From: Cylindrodendrum hubeiense
Lineage: Eukaryota; Ascomycota; Sordariomycetes; Hypocreales; Nectriaceae
Length of the DNA: 45,969 nt
Direction: 5' to 3'
Assembly: GCA_014621425.1 (NCBI GenBank)
Contig: JAANBB010000333.1
Span: 1 to 45,969 of the forward strand
Of this stretch, positions 10,984 to 21,158 are shown piece after piece (the first letter of the stretch is position 1; each line of letters opens with the position of its first letter). The position numbers were made by a program, and so were the translations under genes. Below the pieces are notes generated by a model, which had not been told where the DNA came from, ran no database searches, and was given only the letters and a program-made list of their open reading frames with translations.

Positions 10984-11033
10984 CTGTCCAGGGCCATCCA
11001 GGACCATCCAGGACCATCCAGGGCTGCCCAGGG
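10984..11033. repeat. Minisatellite, 10-nt unit YYRYCCAGGR
   Basis: Five consecutive decamers are seen: CTGTCCAGGG, CCATCCAGGA, CCATCCAGGA, CCATCCAGGG and CTGCCCAGGG. The outer copies are the more diverged, as expected of an array growing from its centre by slippage or unequal exchange. Confidence 0.9.
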
Positions 11034-11166
11034 TGCCTCATGCCTGTCAGCGCCAAAGCACCCGCACAGAGCAACTGCATCGCGTTTGTCGATATCTCAT
11101 TGCCTAATCAGAGCACAGGCCATCCACACAAACGCGCACACCACACACACGCACCAGCGCAACACC

Positions 11167-11193
11167 CGCAGATACACGCAGATACACGCAGAT
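11167..11193. repeat. Short tandem repeat, 10-nt unit CGCAGATACA
   Basis: About 2.7 copies are present. This is the last clear member of the repeat chain that starts at 9.8 kb. Confidence 0.75.
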
Positions 11194-14100
11194 GTGCTTC
11201 GGCCAACACGCCCTCTTGCGCAGGTCATCACTCTCACATGCTGGTTGTCAGTCGCGGAAATGGTCGGTGGCCTCTGCCTCTCATTCGTCGCCCGAAACAA
11301 CAAACCCCAAACGATGCCGCCCTTCGCCCGCACCCATGCTTCTGAAAGGAGACACTCGCAGCATCGGTGACTACGCCGGCCAAGCCCAGGCCCTTGAGCC
11401 AGAGCGAGGCCCTGGCAAAGCCAACTCCCACCGGTCCCTCCTGATACACCTGCCCAGACGCCACCCCGACGGTAGTTCCTCTTCCCTACGAAGCCTGGGG
11501 ACCCCTCGATGTAACCATCCCAGGTGCTCACGGCGATTTTTTTTCCTTTTGAGATCTAACAGTCCAATGCGTCTGCTCTCATCGCAGCGAAGCAACCTTA
11601 GAGTGGGTGCAGGTGGCTTGCTTGCCAATTGTTGCCGTCTCCTCGCACAGTCACCTCCCGGGATGCCCCCTCGGGAAGCAGCCAGGGTGCTCCACCATCG
11701 GCCAGTGTAAGGTGCCCATGCCGAGCAGCTTTGGGCATGTCCTAGGACAAGGGCTCATCGCCTTGATTATGCTCCCAGTGTGGACGAACTACAGTTCCAT
11801 ACTGCATCCGCTCCCCGGGGGGGAGCCACCTCTGGCATCAAGCCGTCCCTTGCTCAATAACCCAGGAACAAATTCTGGGCAACTTAGGAAAGTCGCGCGG
11901 ATCCGCGATAATTGCGCCGAACAGGAGCGAACATTACTGTCTGCGCCCTTTGGCCGAGATTATGTTTCGCACATCCATGATCTTAGGACGCCGGCTAGGT
12001 TATATCAGAAGTCCGTTATGACCTCCAGCATTGAGGGAGCCAGTCTCGTGATTGGCTGTTGACATGATCGCTAAACGGCGCTGCAGGTGCATATGCGTAG
12101 GGGGTGCGACTTTGCGCACATCCATGTTCACCCGCCGAAAGCCTACGCCAGACCGTCCACATCTCAAGCGGCAGGCACGCCAACAACCAGAGCCGCACTA
12201 CTATGGAGGCATTGGCCCTGTCGAGGTCAACGAGTCGCGTCACTTTCATCCTGGTAAATCACGGCTTTCGGTCATAGTCCTGAGCAACTGGTCTCGTTCA
12301 AGGGGGGTTGAGTGCGCAGCCAAATAGGAGCTACTTACTGCACATGAGCCAGGAGTGATGCGCGAGACGATCACGGCAGATACCGCCGACGCCATCTAGA
12401 GACAGCACTGACGGGTCAGTGTGACAAACCTTGGCTGCCGACGAGTCCCGCCCCCTGTTTACTGGAGCTTGTGTGTCCACTTTTCTCCGGGGTTCGGGGG
12501 CGAGTAACATTTCAACAGGCTTGACCCAAACCCGCCCAGGCCCGCTCCTCCGGCCGGTAGACCCTTTTCGGACGACGATCTCCGTGCAGTAGTCTCGAGT
12601 GGAAGAGACTTGACTCGCTTGGGGTAATGGTTTCTTGCCCTTTGCTCTGGTTCCTGAATGATGGGCGGCGGCCGAAGGGCTTAAGGCCGGCTCTTTAGCG
12701 GGCATGCCCAGATTCGAAGTCAGATGCATCTGACGGATCCCGTTTCCATATCGAGTCGGCAATCGCCGCAAATCACCTTACTACTGCGACAATGTTGCAA
12801 TGTGATGCAAACACCTGTGCATGATCGGTTTGGCCCGCGAGATCAACACATAGCCTCTGGTCTTTCTCATCGTCGTCTAGTGTATACCGGGGGTTGCAAA
12901 ACATTGGTCAATGAATTCCCGGCTATTCTCGACTTCAACCGCCGGCAGTCTCAGGTGCAGCATCCAAAAACAACTTTACCGTGTTTGGATGTGCAATGGG
13001 ACGACTTTTCTCCTCTTACGTTTCGGATTAGCCGAAGAGGAACCAGCTTCAACTCCTCCTCCTCGGCCCTCATTCTGTAGCAAGTTTCCCCTGTGGACAA
13101 GGACCGACGGCCTAGACAGGACAAACAAGAAACGAAGAAACAACAAACGAAACGTTGGACTCGCCCAGCCCCGATCGGCCTCTTTGTTGGGCTAGGCCGC
13201 GCGCTATAGGTACAGCACCGTCTTGGCAGGGGTTTTGGAGGCAGCATTCTACTCAAATCTCAAGATCCCAACCATTATTACGCCGCTCATCGACAGCGAT
13301 TTGCAATTTTGGCCAGAATCTCTCAAACATCAGGCCATTCATCCCAATAGTCAAGATCTAAATGTCGCTTGCGTCTTGACGAACCAGGCGTCATTTCCCC
13401 AACGTCTGCGGCCTTAGGGAGAAGGGATACTCCTTGCTCTCACACCCGGTCCACCATAAGCACTGGAATGTCGCGCACCGACAATCCCTACCATACCTCT
13501 CTGCCGCGCTGCAGCTCGAAATTAGTTGCTAAAACCCAAAATAGGTATGGCCACATGGCCCGATAACACGGTCATCTTCATCGGCACCTGTTCTTGAGTC
13601 GTGTACTTAGGACTATGTATACTACGCTATTCACACGGCACAGGCTCGTATCCTGTGGAACTTGCAATGCTGGGCATTCATGGTCAGCCGGCGAGTGAGG
13701 ATTCCCGTTTTCTTAGCTAGCCAGAATATGGAAACGTCCATTGTATCTCTTCTCACAGGAACAAACGCGCATTGGACAAGCCAAGCTTCTGGACGGGCCT
13801 GGACAGAGCATAACGCCCACACAACCCGCAGAGCGGCGGCCGTGCATGCGTCCAGACACCCTTGCCGACAGGTTCACCCAAACTTCCAGCACTGTACTTG
13901 CAAGGGTACCTAATGTCATGCAATCCGGACTAATCTCTTTGTGTTCGTTTGTTCATTATGCCGCCACATTATCAACGGCTGGTTCTCCTCTTTCGAAATT
14001 GTCCATTTCCCAGTTCTAGAAACCTTCGAATTTGTGCTTCCTTAGCGGGGCGAGAGCACTCGTCCACGATCCTTCAACCCGAAAGCGCTACTAAGTTATC

Positions 14101-14913
14101 CCACAACTACGTCTTTGGCCGCCTTAAGCCTGGGAGACCGGAATTGGGTAACGCCGGATTCACTCCTGACCAATCCTCCCGGCTCTCCATGCAACAAAGT
14201 GCGGCTGCACCAATGGCGCTCGCCATCTGCAACCGTCAGCCCAGACCGGCCAGTGCCGTTCTCTGGCAGTGTCGTCAGATAGCACCCATGTGCGGGGCCA
14301 AGTCTGCTGCGCCATTGCACTGGGGAAGACATCTGCGAGCTTTCAAAAGCATCTCTCGTGTGGGTAAGCACAACCACTGCGGGATAATTAATGCTGTTAT
14401 CCGCCACCTTCCACCGTGACTTGTTGAGACTCTAGTGATACAAGTGGCGCCTTGGTGAGTGTGAGAGGAGACAAGTCACCTATTCTTGTCACATCGACGA
14501 CGCCTTCACAGGGATAATAAGTGTTTGCCCTAATACAGTACAAATCGGCACAAACAGCTTTGAGAGTTTTAGCGCCAGCAAGTCGGGGTTCGGGCATTTT
14601 CTTGCTTTGCAAACCTTGCATTTGCTCCCGATTGCCGGGAGAAGTATCTCCGGCTCGGGGGTCTGAATTGTTCTCTCTCTCTCCGCGTAGGCAATGCACT
14701 GTGGCGAAAAAGTGACGGTCTTATCCCCAGCTAGCCCTCACAAGGTTAAGAGATCTCCTGTCATATCGTCATTTTGATGTTGCGACTTTCGCCACGCGCG
14801 ACCACCATAGAGAGTGGGAGGAGAGTGCCGGACGGCATTGGCAAAGTCAACGTCACACCTCCAGCTTTCTCTGCAGGATCCCTCGTGTTCTTCCATCCTG
14901 CTAGACAAGACCT

Positions 14914-14927
14914 GGGGGGGGGGGGGG
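14914..14927. repeat. Poly-G tract (14 G)
   Basis: An uninterrupted run of 14 G lies in non-coding sequence. Its exact length is prone to sequencing and replication error. Confidence 0.9.
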
Positions 14928-15641
14928 TTATTTTTCACCTGGATACATACATTAACTCTGGTCGGGGGCTTGGCCATGCGGGATTAGTGGACTGGCACGG
15001 CATCAGAGGTCAATCCAACGGATGCCGACTCTGCCCATTGCCATGAGCATCACATGCTCGATCAGCAGCCAAAGCTTGTTAACTTCCTTGACCGTGGACC
15101 GTGGACCGTGGGTGTTCCCCAGACCGATGAGTCGGCCGGGTGAGGATATCATGTCAAGGGCACCTAGAAATGCACACGCCCAACACCAAATGCTTCCTCT
15201 GGCTGAATTAGCAGAGCAAGGTGGAGCAATCGTCCCCTACTCGGATCTTTTGTCCTCGGGAGTTGGAAAGCCCTGCGCCTCCCCCCCTCAAGACGCACGA
15301 TACTCAGTCAGAGTAGCGCAAAGGCTTCATAGACCGGACAAACAGGTGGGTAGTAGCCGTAGTGGCACACGCCCGAGTGTCAGCTCCCAGCTCAGATATC
15401 TGGGCTCATCGATCACGACCTCGTCGCAGCAGAGACGCAGTCACCTCGAACGTGCGTCTGGCGATGAGGGGAACTGGGGCAGCGGGCGTCGCCCACAGGC
15501 AGATGGCATGCGATCTCCACGGAGTGGCCGCCAGACGCCAGCGAGAGGCGCGGGTTGGAGCCTGAAGACGAGTTGTGTAACCACACTGATGCATCTCGAT
15601 GCTCTGGGTTCGTTCACGTGGCGCCGCCGCCGCCGCACCAC

Positions 15642-15668
15642 CCACGCATCCACGCATCCACGCACCCA
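15642..15668. repeat. Short tandem repeat, 8-nt unit CCACGCAT
   Basis: About three copies of CCACGCAT/CCACGCAC lie in tandem, directly after a CCGCCGCCGCCGC run. Confidence 0.7.
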
Positions 15669-16174
15669 TCGGCTAAGCGTTGAGAAACATGCGCCATGGT
15701 CTGGTACCCGGCTGTTCATTTTTGTTGTGCCACTCAGCAAGCAGTCAGAGAGGATGAGGCGGCGTGAGGTGAGGGTGCGTGGGAGGGGAACGGTAGTGGT
15801 CCGGAGTGCAGCTAAAGCTGTTGCTAGATGCCGGGTGCTTGGGGGCGACGCGTTATGCCCGTTGTCGGAAATTGGGCTACAAGGAGGTTGGGACAAGCCA
15901 AAACATGGTTGGCATGCTGGTTGACATGCTGGTTGACAGGCGTGATGTCAGGCAGGCCAGACAATTCATGACGGTGGCGAGGGATCGTTGCGTTCGCGGC
16001 CACAAGAGAGGCCAGTCTCGATGCATTCAATCCACCATGGTTGGGAGCCACACAACAAAACAGGCCCCCGGCACGCTACGGGATAAACAAAATCGCCCAT
16101 CTATTCACAATGCCAAGGTGGCTGGCTCGGCCCAATCCCCCAGAAATGCTTATCCACCCCGGCTTCCGTCGCCG

Positions 16175-18355
16175 TCATTGGATTATCCAGCCATCGCCCT
16201 CGTCGTCCGAGTCGCCCTCGACCTCATCCTCGGCATCTATCAGCGCCATCTGCACGAATCGACGCACCCACTCCTCCTGCGCTGGGTCAAGACCCGCCGG
16301 GTTGTTGACGTTATCCACGTTGTTGTGGTTTTGCCCCTGGTTCTGTGGCTGCTGCTGCTGTCGCTGATTCTGACGTTGTCGATTAGCGACACCTCCTCCT
16401 CCTCCGGCGCCACCACCACCTCCTCCTCCTCCACCTCCACCTCGAACTCCTCCTGCTGCTGGTGCTGCTCCTCGACCTCCCGCCCCGGCTGCTCCTCGAC
16501 CACCTCCCCTAGCGCCACGCCCACGTCCTAGAGGGCCCCGGTGTGGCCCATGGCCGCGGGCTGCGGGCTGAGGTGCATCTGGTGCAGCTGGGGGAACCTG
16601 TCGGTGGCCGTTGCGGCCGTCTCGGGGTTGGTTGTCCACAAGCCGGAGAACAAGGGGAGCCTCTCGAGCGACGGCAACGTCTTGGCCCTGTTCGTGGAGC
16701 TGTCGGTTGTTGAGGATGTTATTGTTGTGGTTGTGATTGATATTATCGTCAGGCTCGGCATCGCTCTCATCCGACGCAAAGTCTACCTCAATCTCTGCAG
16801 GTTCGGCAACCGGCTGGTTTGCAGCATCCCCCCGTCCTCCCACGAACCCCAGACCCACGTCGTCGCCGTCGCCGCCTTCGAGCTCCCACAGGCGCATGAA
16901 GCACGACGTGACCTTGCCGCCAGGCTGTGTATTGTAGTGACGATATGGGTTCCCCGGGTCAAGCCAGGCAGAGCACAGGTAGCAGAAATGGGTATCGCAT
17001 CGTGAACAGATCATGTGGTTGCAGCCGTGTGTCTTCTGCGCTGGGGCATTGCACGTCGGGCACGGGCTGGTATGAAGTTGGAGATATTCGAGCGAGGCCT
17101 TCTCCTCCTCGCTGAGCTGGCCCTTTTCGCGACGGGGGTGGCAGCGGACGAACTCACCATGCCATGACTGATAACACTGGCCGCAGAAGGCGAAGCCGCA
17201 GTCCTCACAGACGGACAAGAAATCAGCCGGGTTGAATTTCATGGCCTTCTTGTTGGATTTCTCGTCTAGTTTTGTATCTCCTGCCTTGTTCTCGTGGTCG
17301 GATTCGCCGTCAGAGGTCTCGGCAAAGTCTAGGCCTTCTGGCTTCTTGTGACGTTTCGAACGAGCAGCGCCATTGCACCATTGTCTAGGGCAGTATATGG
17401 TGTTCTTGTCGGACTCGAGTTCCGTCTTGTACTTCAAGGTGACGTAGCGCTTGACCATGTCCTCGGATAGTCCGATCTGTAAGAGCTCGCTGGGGCTGAT
17501 GGTAACCTTGGGCTTCTTGGTCTGTTTTGACGATTGCCCGTCCGTGTCTTTGACTTTAGAGCGCTCCTTGGCGCAATTGGGAGCCAAACACCTCACGGTT
17601 GAGAGGTTGCCATCTTTGATTGCATCATTGTAGAAATCCTGGAGACACTGGAGACAGAAGATGTGACCGCAGTCAAGCATTTTGTGGCACTTGGTACCCT
17701 TCTTAGGGTCTGGGGGCATGTCAGCTCGGTATCTACCATTGCAAAGGTTTTGGATATATGTGGACCTACCTAGGCAAACGCCGCAATCAAAAGTCTCCTT
17801 TTCGAACGCCGCCTTCTTTGCTTTGATATCGTGATCCAGCACGGCGAGCTTATGCTCCGGATCAACCTGGAGCGTGCCCTCTGGCGAGATAGCCCCGAAA
17901 ACATCTTCGGCAGCTTGTTGGACGTGATCAATGTATGTGAAAGCAACCATGTCACGGCCAATCTCGTCCCACAGACGAGGCCCATCGTCCTGAAGTTTCT
18001 TGATTGTCTCCGGGGCAAGCCACTGGGGAGTCGTCGAAATCACAATCTGGGGTGGGGCATCTACAGGGTAGCCATCTGGGAGGGAGATGCGAAGACACAA
18101 AGCTGGGAGGTGAGAGACCTTGAGAGAGTCGACCTCGGGCTGAGCATTGTCGATGGATGGACCGGCAGCATTCAGGGCAGGCAGAGTGCTTGCAGAGGCG
18201 GCGGGAAATGTGACGGTGACGGGAGCAGCAGGCTCGACGGGGAGTTCTATCTCGAAGGTGAAGAGGTCCTTGGCATTGGGACGTCGAATCTCAGGATAGA
18301 TGGCCTCGAGCGTCTCGAGTTCGACGTGACGAGGATCATCGTCATCATCCCCCAT
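16175..18355 (-). CDS. RWD-RBR E3 ubiquitin ligase, Itt1/RNF14 type
   Basis: Two exons (18355..17770 and 17709..16175) give 706 residues. The order is: N-terminal RWD domain (about 8-150); RING1 from CGVC at 191-194; IBR (about 302-385, CPRQWC then CEDCGFAFCGQC); and RING2 from CPTC at 412-415. RING2 contains HGCNHMICSRCDTHFCYLC, where C425 is the expected catalytic cysteine that accepts ubiquitin from the E2. This layout matches human RNF14 and yeast Itt1, linked to translation quality control and termination. After RING2 the tail is Asn/His-rich, then a long Gly/Arg tract (586-635), then Gln/Asn-rich, ending in an acidic segment and GWIIQ. The 60-nt intron has no in-frame stop and its length is a multiple of three, so an unspliced mRNA also reads through with 20 extra residues in RING1. 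Removing it restores CGVCLDPKKGTKC, the expected RING1 spacing. The gene is divergent from the PAP2 gene. Confidence 0.93.
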   Translation of the reverse strand: MGDDDDDPRHVELETLEAIYPEIRRPNAKDLFTFEIELPVEPAAPVTVTFPAASASTLPALNAAGPSIDNAQPEVDSLKVSHLPALCLRISLPDGYPVDAPPQIVISTTPQWLAPETIKKLQDDGPRLWDEIGRDMVAFTYIDHVQQAAEDVFGAISPEGTLQVDPEHKLAVLDHDIKAKKAAFEKETFDCGVCLGRSTYIQNLCNGRYRADMPPDPKKGTKCHKMLDCGHIFCLQCLQDFYNDAIKDGNLSTVRCLAPNCAKERSKVKDTDGQSSKQTKKPKVTISPSELLQIGLSEDMVKRYVTLKYKTELESDKNTIYCPRQWCNGAARSKRHKKPEGLDFAETSDGESDHENKAGDTKLDEKSNKKAMKFNPADFLSVCEDCGFAFCGQCYQSWHGEFVRCHPRREKGQLSEEEKASLEYLQLHTSPCPTCNAPAQKTHGCNHMICSRCDTHFCYLCSAWLDPGNPYRHYNTQPGGKVTSCFMRLWELEGGDGDDVGLGFVGGRGDAANQPVAEPAEIEVDFASDESDAEPDDNINHNHNNNILNNRQLHEQGQDVAVAREAPLVLRLVDNQPRDGRNGHRQVPPAAPDAPQPAARGHGPHRGPLGRGRGARGGGRGAAGAGGRGAAPAAGGVRGGGGGGGGGGGAGGGGGVANRQRQNQRQQQQPQNQGQNHNNVDNVNNPAGLDPAQEEWVRRFVQMALIDAEDEVEGDSDDEGDGWIIQ

Positions 18356-19513
18356 TGTGACTGTTGACGTTTGTGTCTGTGTCTGTGTTTGTGTTTGTGT
18401 TGATAGTGAGAGTGGGAGTGAGAGTGATAGTGTTCATCATCCCCAGCAAGATGAAGTGAGTTGGGTTGAAAGTTGAGTGAGGAGGCTTAGAGATGATCTC
18501 CGGAACATGGGCTCCCAGTTTACCTGCGTCGCTAGGCGGCCATTATCGTCGTCGTCGTCGCGAGAAGGGAGTAGGCAGAATCATGAGCGAGGGCTTGGGG
18601 GGGGGGGGGGGGGGTTCCAAGTGGCACGCAGCAGCTGCTGTGGAGGAGGAAAGCCGCGAGAAAAAGGATATACGATTGTTAAAATTTTCGGTAAGAGCAA
18701 ACAAAGAGAATCTCGTCGTCCGCGGTGGATTCCTGACGATACGCGGCGAGCGATGATGACTCTTTCGCCGTGTGTGCGTTGGTCGACGGTTGCCCTGTGA
18801 GGAGGAGGTGGAGTTTACAAATGGCGATGATGGCCTCGCCACCTGGACTAGCCAAGTTAGCACGGGTTTTAGGCCGATATAGTATGTGATGCTGACTAAG
18901 GCGCATTCCCGTGGTTGCTGGCTGGCCATCTTCCAGATATTCTGCGGCGACTTTTGGATCATGCCAGGATGCAGTCAAGGTCGGGGATTGAGGGGCTGGC
19001 ATTGGAAACGGCTCATGTCGAGTTGAGTGGAAGCGGGAGATCAACGTGCTGGTACTTGGGATGCGAGAAATGTCTTTCAACGGCTCGGCGGGCGGCGTTT
19101 GGTCCGGGCCTGTGCGAATACCGGTAGCGGGTACTAATCTGCGCGTGGAGGATGCGAGCAAGATGCCGGCCACAGCACGCCACCTGAGCCACGCCACCTG
19201 AGCCACGCCACACGCCACAGCGGGCCGCCACCCACAGCAGCCCGCCCTCCCTCTAGGATAAGTTGGCGAATAGCTGGCAGGAGAGCTGTCATACAGGAGC
19301 ACTACGACATCGTACATCACCACCACCTTCACCACTCGATCCCACACGCTCCGACGACCAAGACGCCCACAACCTCGCGTCTGCGTAGGGCGCGGGTCTG
19401 TCTCTCGACTTTCCTCCTTCTCCGGTGTCTCGAGACTCTCGGGAATAGCAACCTTCCCCGAAGCATGCATCGTTGAGACAACACAGCGGCCACAGCCCAC
19501 CAGCCAGCCCATC
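18356..19513. promoter_or_regulatory. Divergent intergenic promoter region (RBR / PAP2)
   Basis: This separates the start codons of the RBR gene (minus) and the phosphatase gene (plus). Next to the RBR start, 18370-18435 is a run of GTGTCT/GTGTTTGT and GAGTGA words, giving a CA/CT-rich leader on the RBR strand. An 18-nt G run lies at 18597. A GCCACGCCACCTGAGCCAC-type direct repeat lies around 19180-19220. An 873-nt open frame on minus overlaps the phosphatase start but carries no recognisable motif and is treated as a shadow. Confidence 0.55.
18597..18614. repeat. Poly-G tract (18 G)
   Basis: An uninterrupted run of 18 G lies about 240 bp upstream of the RBR start codon. It is the longest homopolymer in the window; its length is uncertain in any assembly. 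Confidence 0.9.
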
Positions 19514-20296
19514 ATGGACGACTCTCCGCCCCTGGCCTCGCTCTCCGTCACCCACGTCTACTATGTACTTGAGCCCCCTTCGCTTCGCCGTCTATTGCAA
19601 ACTGACATTTGCCCCTCCTAGGACCCCGACGACCTGCTCTCCCTCGTCTGCGCATACCTCGCCCTCCTCCCGCAAGCCCTCTGCGTCGTCTACGCAACCC
19701 TTGTCCTCTTCACGCGCGAAGCCGAAGTCGCCCTCATGTTCGCCGGCCAGCTCGCGTGCGAGGTCATCAACTTCGCCCTCAAGCGCCTGATCAAGGAGGA
19801 ACGCCCGCGCCGCATCCATGGCAAGGGCTACGGCATGCCCAGCTCCCACTCCCAGTTTGTCGCCTTCTGGTGCGTCTCCCTCGCCCTCTTCCTCCTCGTC
19901 CGCCACCGCCCGCCCAAGGTCCTCCGCGGCCGCGCCAACAGCAGCGTCCACCAGCCCTGGTCTTTTCTTGAGCGATTGGGCATCAGTATTGCCGGTGTGG
20001 CCATTGCCGGCCTCACGGCGTGGAGCAGAATCTACCTCAACTACCATACCACCAAGCAAGTCCTCGTAGGCTGTGCTGCTGGAGTAGTCAGTGCGGTGGG
20101 ATGGTTTGGAATCACTAGCATCGTGCGCCATATAGGTCTCTTGAGCTGGGCCCTTGAGACTCCCCTCGCAAGAGCCTTCAGAGTCAGGGATCTTGTTGTA
20201 GAGGAAGACATGTGCCAGGCTGGGTGGGAGAAGTGGGAGGAGAAGAGGGCAACTGCCGCATCATCAAGGAAAAACAAGAACAAGAAGACGAAGTAG
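19514..20296 (+). CDS. PAP2-family dolichyl-diphosphate phosphatase (CWH8/CAX4/DOLPP1-like)
   Basis: Exon 1 (19514..19564) and exon 2 (19622..20296) with a 57-nt GT-AG intron give 241 residues; the junction reads HVYYDPDDLLSL, conserved in this family. The three PAP2 motifs are present: K71-x6-R78-P79 (KRLIKEERP), PSSH at 90-93 and SR-x5-H at 152-159 (SRIYLNYHTTKQV). H93 and H159 are the expected catalytic histidines. The Gln after the third motif instead of Asp is usual for the dolichyl-diphosphatase branch. About four hydrophobic segments (roughly 20-45, 50-68, 93-110, 138-150, with more after 160) place it in a membrane. Known family members sit in the endoplasmic reticulum and recycle dolichyl diphosphate released by N-glycosylation. 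The length is typical, and the C-terminus is Lys-rich (KNKNKKTK), possibly an ER-retention signal. Its 3' end faces the seven-helix gene. Confidence 0.92.
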
Positions 20297-21158
20297 AGAT
20301 ACCCATGCGTCCAAGGCATATTAATAAATAATCGTCGCATTGGGGACAACTCTTTATCCATTTGTCACCACCTTCCATGTCGCATTGAGTACTGCTATTC
20401 ACATAGCAGTAGATCATTATTATATGTACAGCAATTACTTCAACCAACACGCCTATTCTGCAATATAGCTGGATTCCCCATCGGTCAACGTACCCTAGAA
20501 ATGTACAGAATCAGGAAAATACCTTGCTATTGGATTCTTGATTTATCCTCAACCGCATGTGAAGCCGCCTCCCGCCACATGTTAATGCCTCCGTTAGGAA
20601 GGTAGGTCCAACTTGGCAATCAGTCGATGCTGAAACGTAGTGTGACTGGGAAATTTTGCGGCAAGAATCGAGACATTAGTTACTATCAGTTGGTACTTAC
20701 CCCTCTGCCATTGAAGACTTGAGCTGGATCATCTACTGCCATCATTGTAGACAATTTCACTCAACGTTCACATTATCATTGCGTGGAGGATTTTGAATAT
20801 TCAGTCCCATAATAATATAGGATTGGTTTCCTCTTGTGAGGTTCTCATTTCTATCTAAGCGTGCTATCTACTGAGCTTGCTACCAAGCTCATCGTCGTGC
20901 CATCTTCCCATATTCCAAAGCATATCCAAAGCGCACCTTGTGCCTCAGAAGTCGGTGAGACGATTCCACCGTCTCCAGCCATGCCTCCTCCCAAATCCTA
21001 TGAATCCACCAAAAGAAAGAAGAAAAAAACACAAAGGGAATCTCAGTCGTCAAAGGCCGTGAAATCAAACGCCTAAGCCAACCACGCCAAAGTTATATAA
21101 ACAAGAACTCCATGCTCAAGAGCACCGGAAAATGGCCAAAAAATACACGCCGCCAGCT
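20297..21158. other. Convergent intergenic region
   Basis: This AT-richer stretch lies between the 3' ends of the phosphatase gene (plus) and the seven-helix gene (minus). It probably contains both 3' untranslated regions. A 71-codon frame at 20861 ends in a Lys-rich segment but resembles no protein I know and is not called. Confidence 0.5.

Larger units (their letters stand above)
11194..16174. other. Gene-free region between the repeat cluster and the RBR gene
   Basis: Over nearly 5 kb no open frame on either strand exceeds a few hundred bases with recognisable content, apart from compositional shadows. I see no transposase, reverse transcriptase, terminal repeats or RIP-style AT-rich decay. 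A 14-nt G run lies at 14914-14927 and CCACGCAT repeats at 15642-15668. The final few hundred bases should contain the 3' untranslated region of the minus-strand RBR gene. Confidence 0.5.

Noticed and set aside
13949..14419. 156-codon plus-strand frame
   Set aside because: No domain, no biased codon pattern and no splice continuation; similar-length frames occur on both strands throughout this non-coding block.
11194..16174. Possible degenerate transposon
   Set aside because: No transposase or reverse-transcriptase fragments, terminal repeats, target-site duplication or AT-rich RIP signature could be seen by reading. A repeat-library search would be the decisive test.
18679..19551. 290-codon minus-strand frame overlapping the start of the phosphatase gene
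   Set aside because: It has no recognisable motif and overlaps the well-supported PAP2 exon 1 in antisense. It looks like a shadow of GC-rich sequence.
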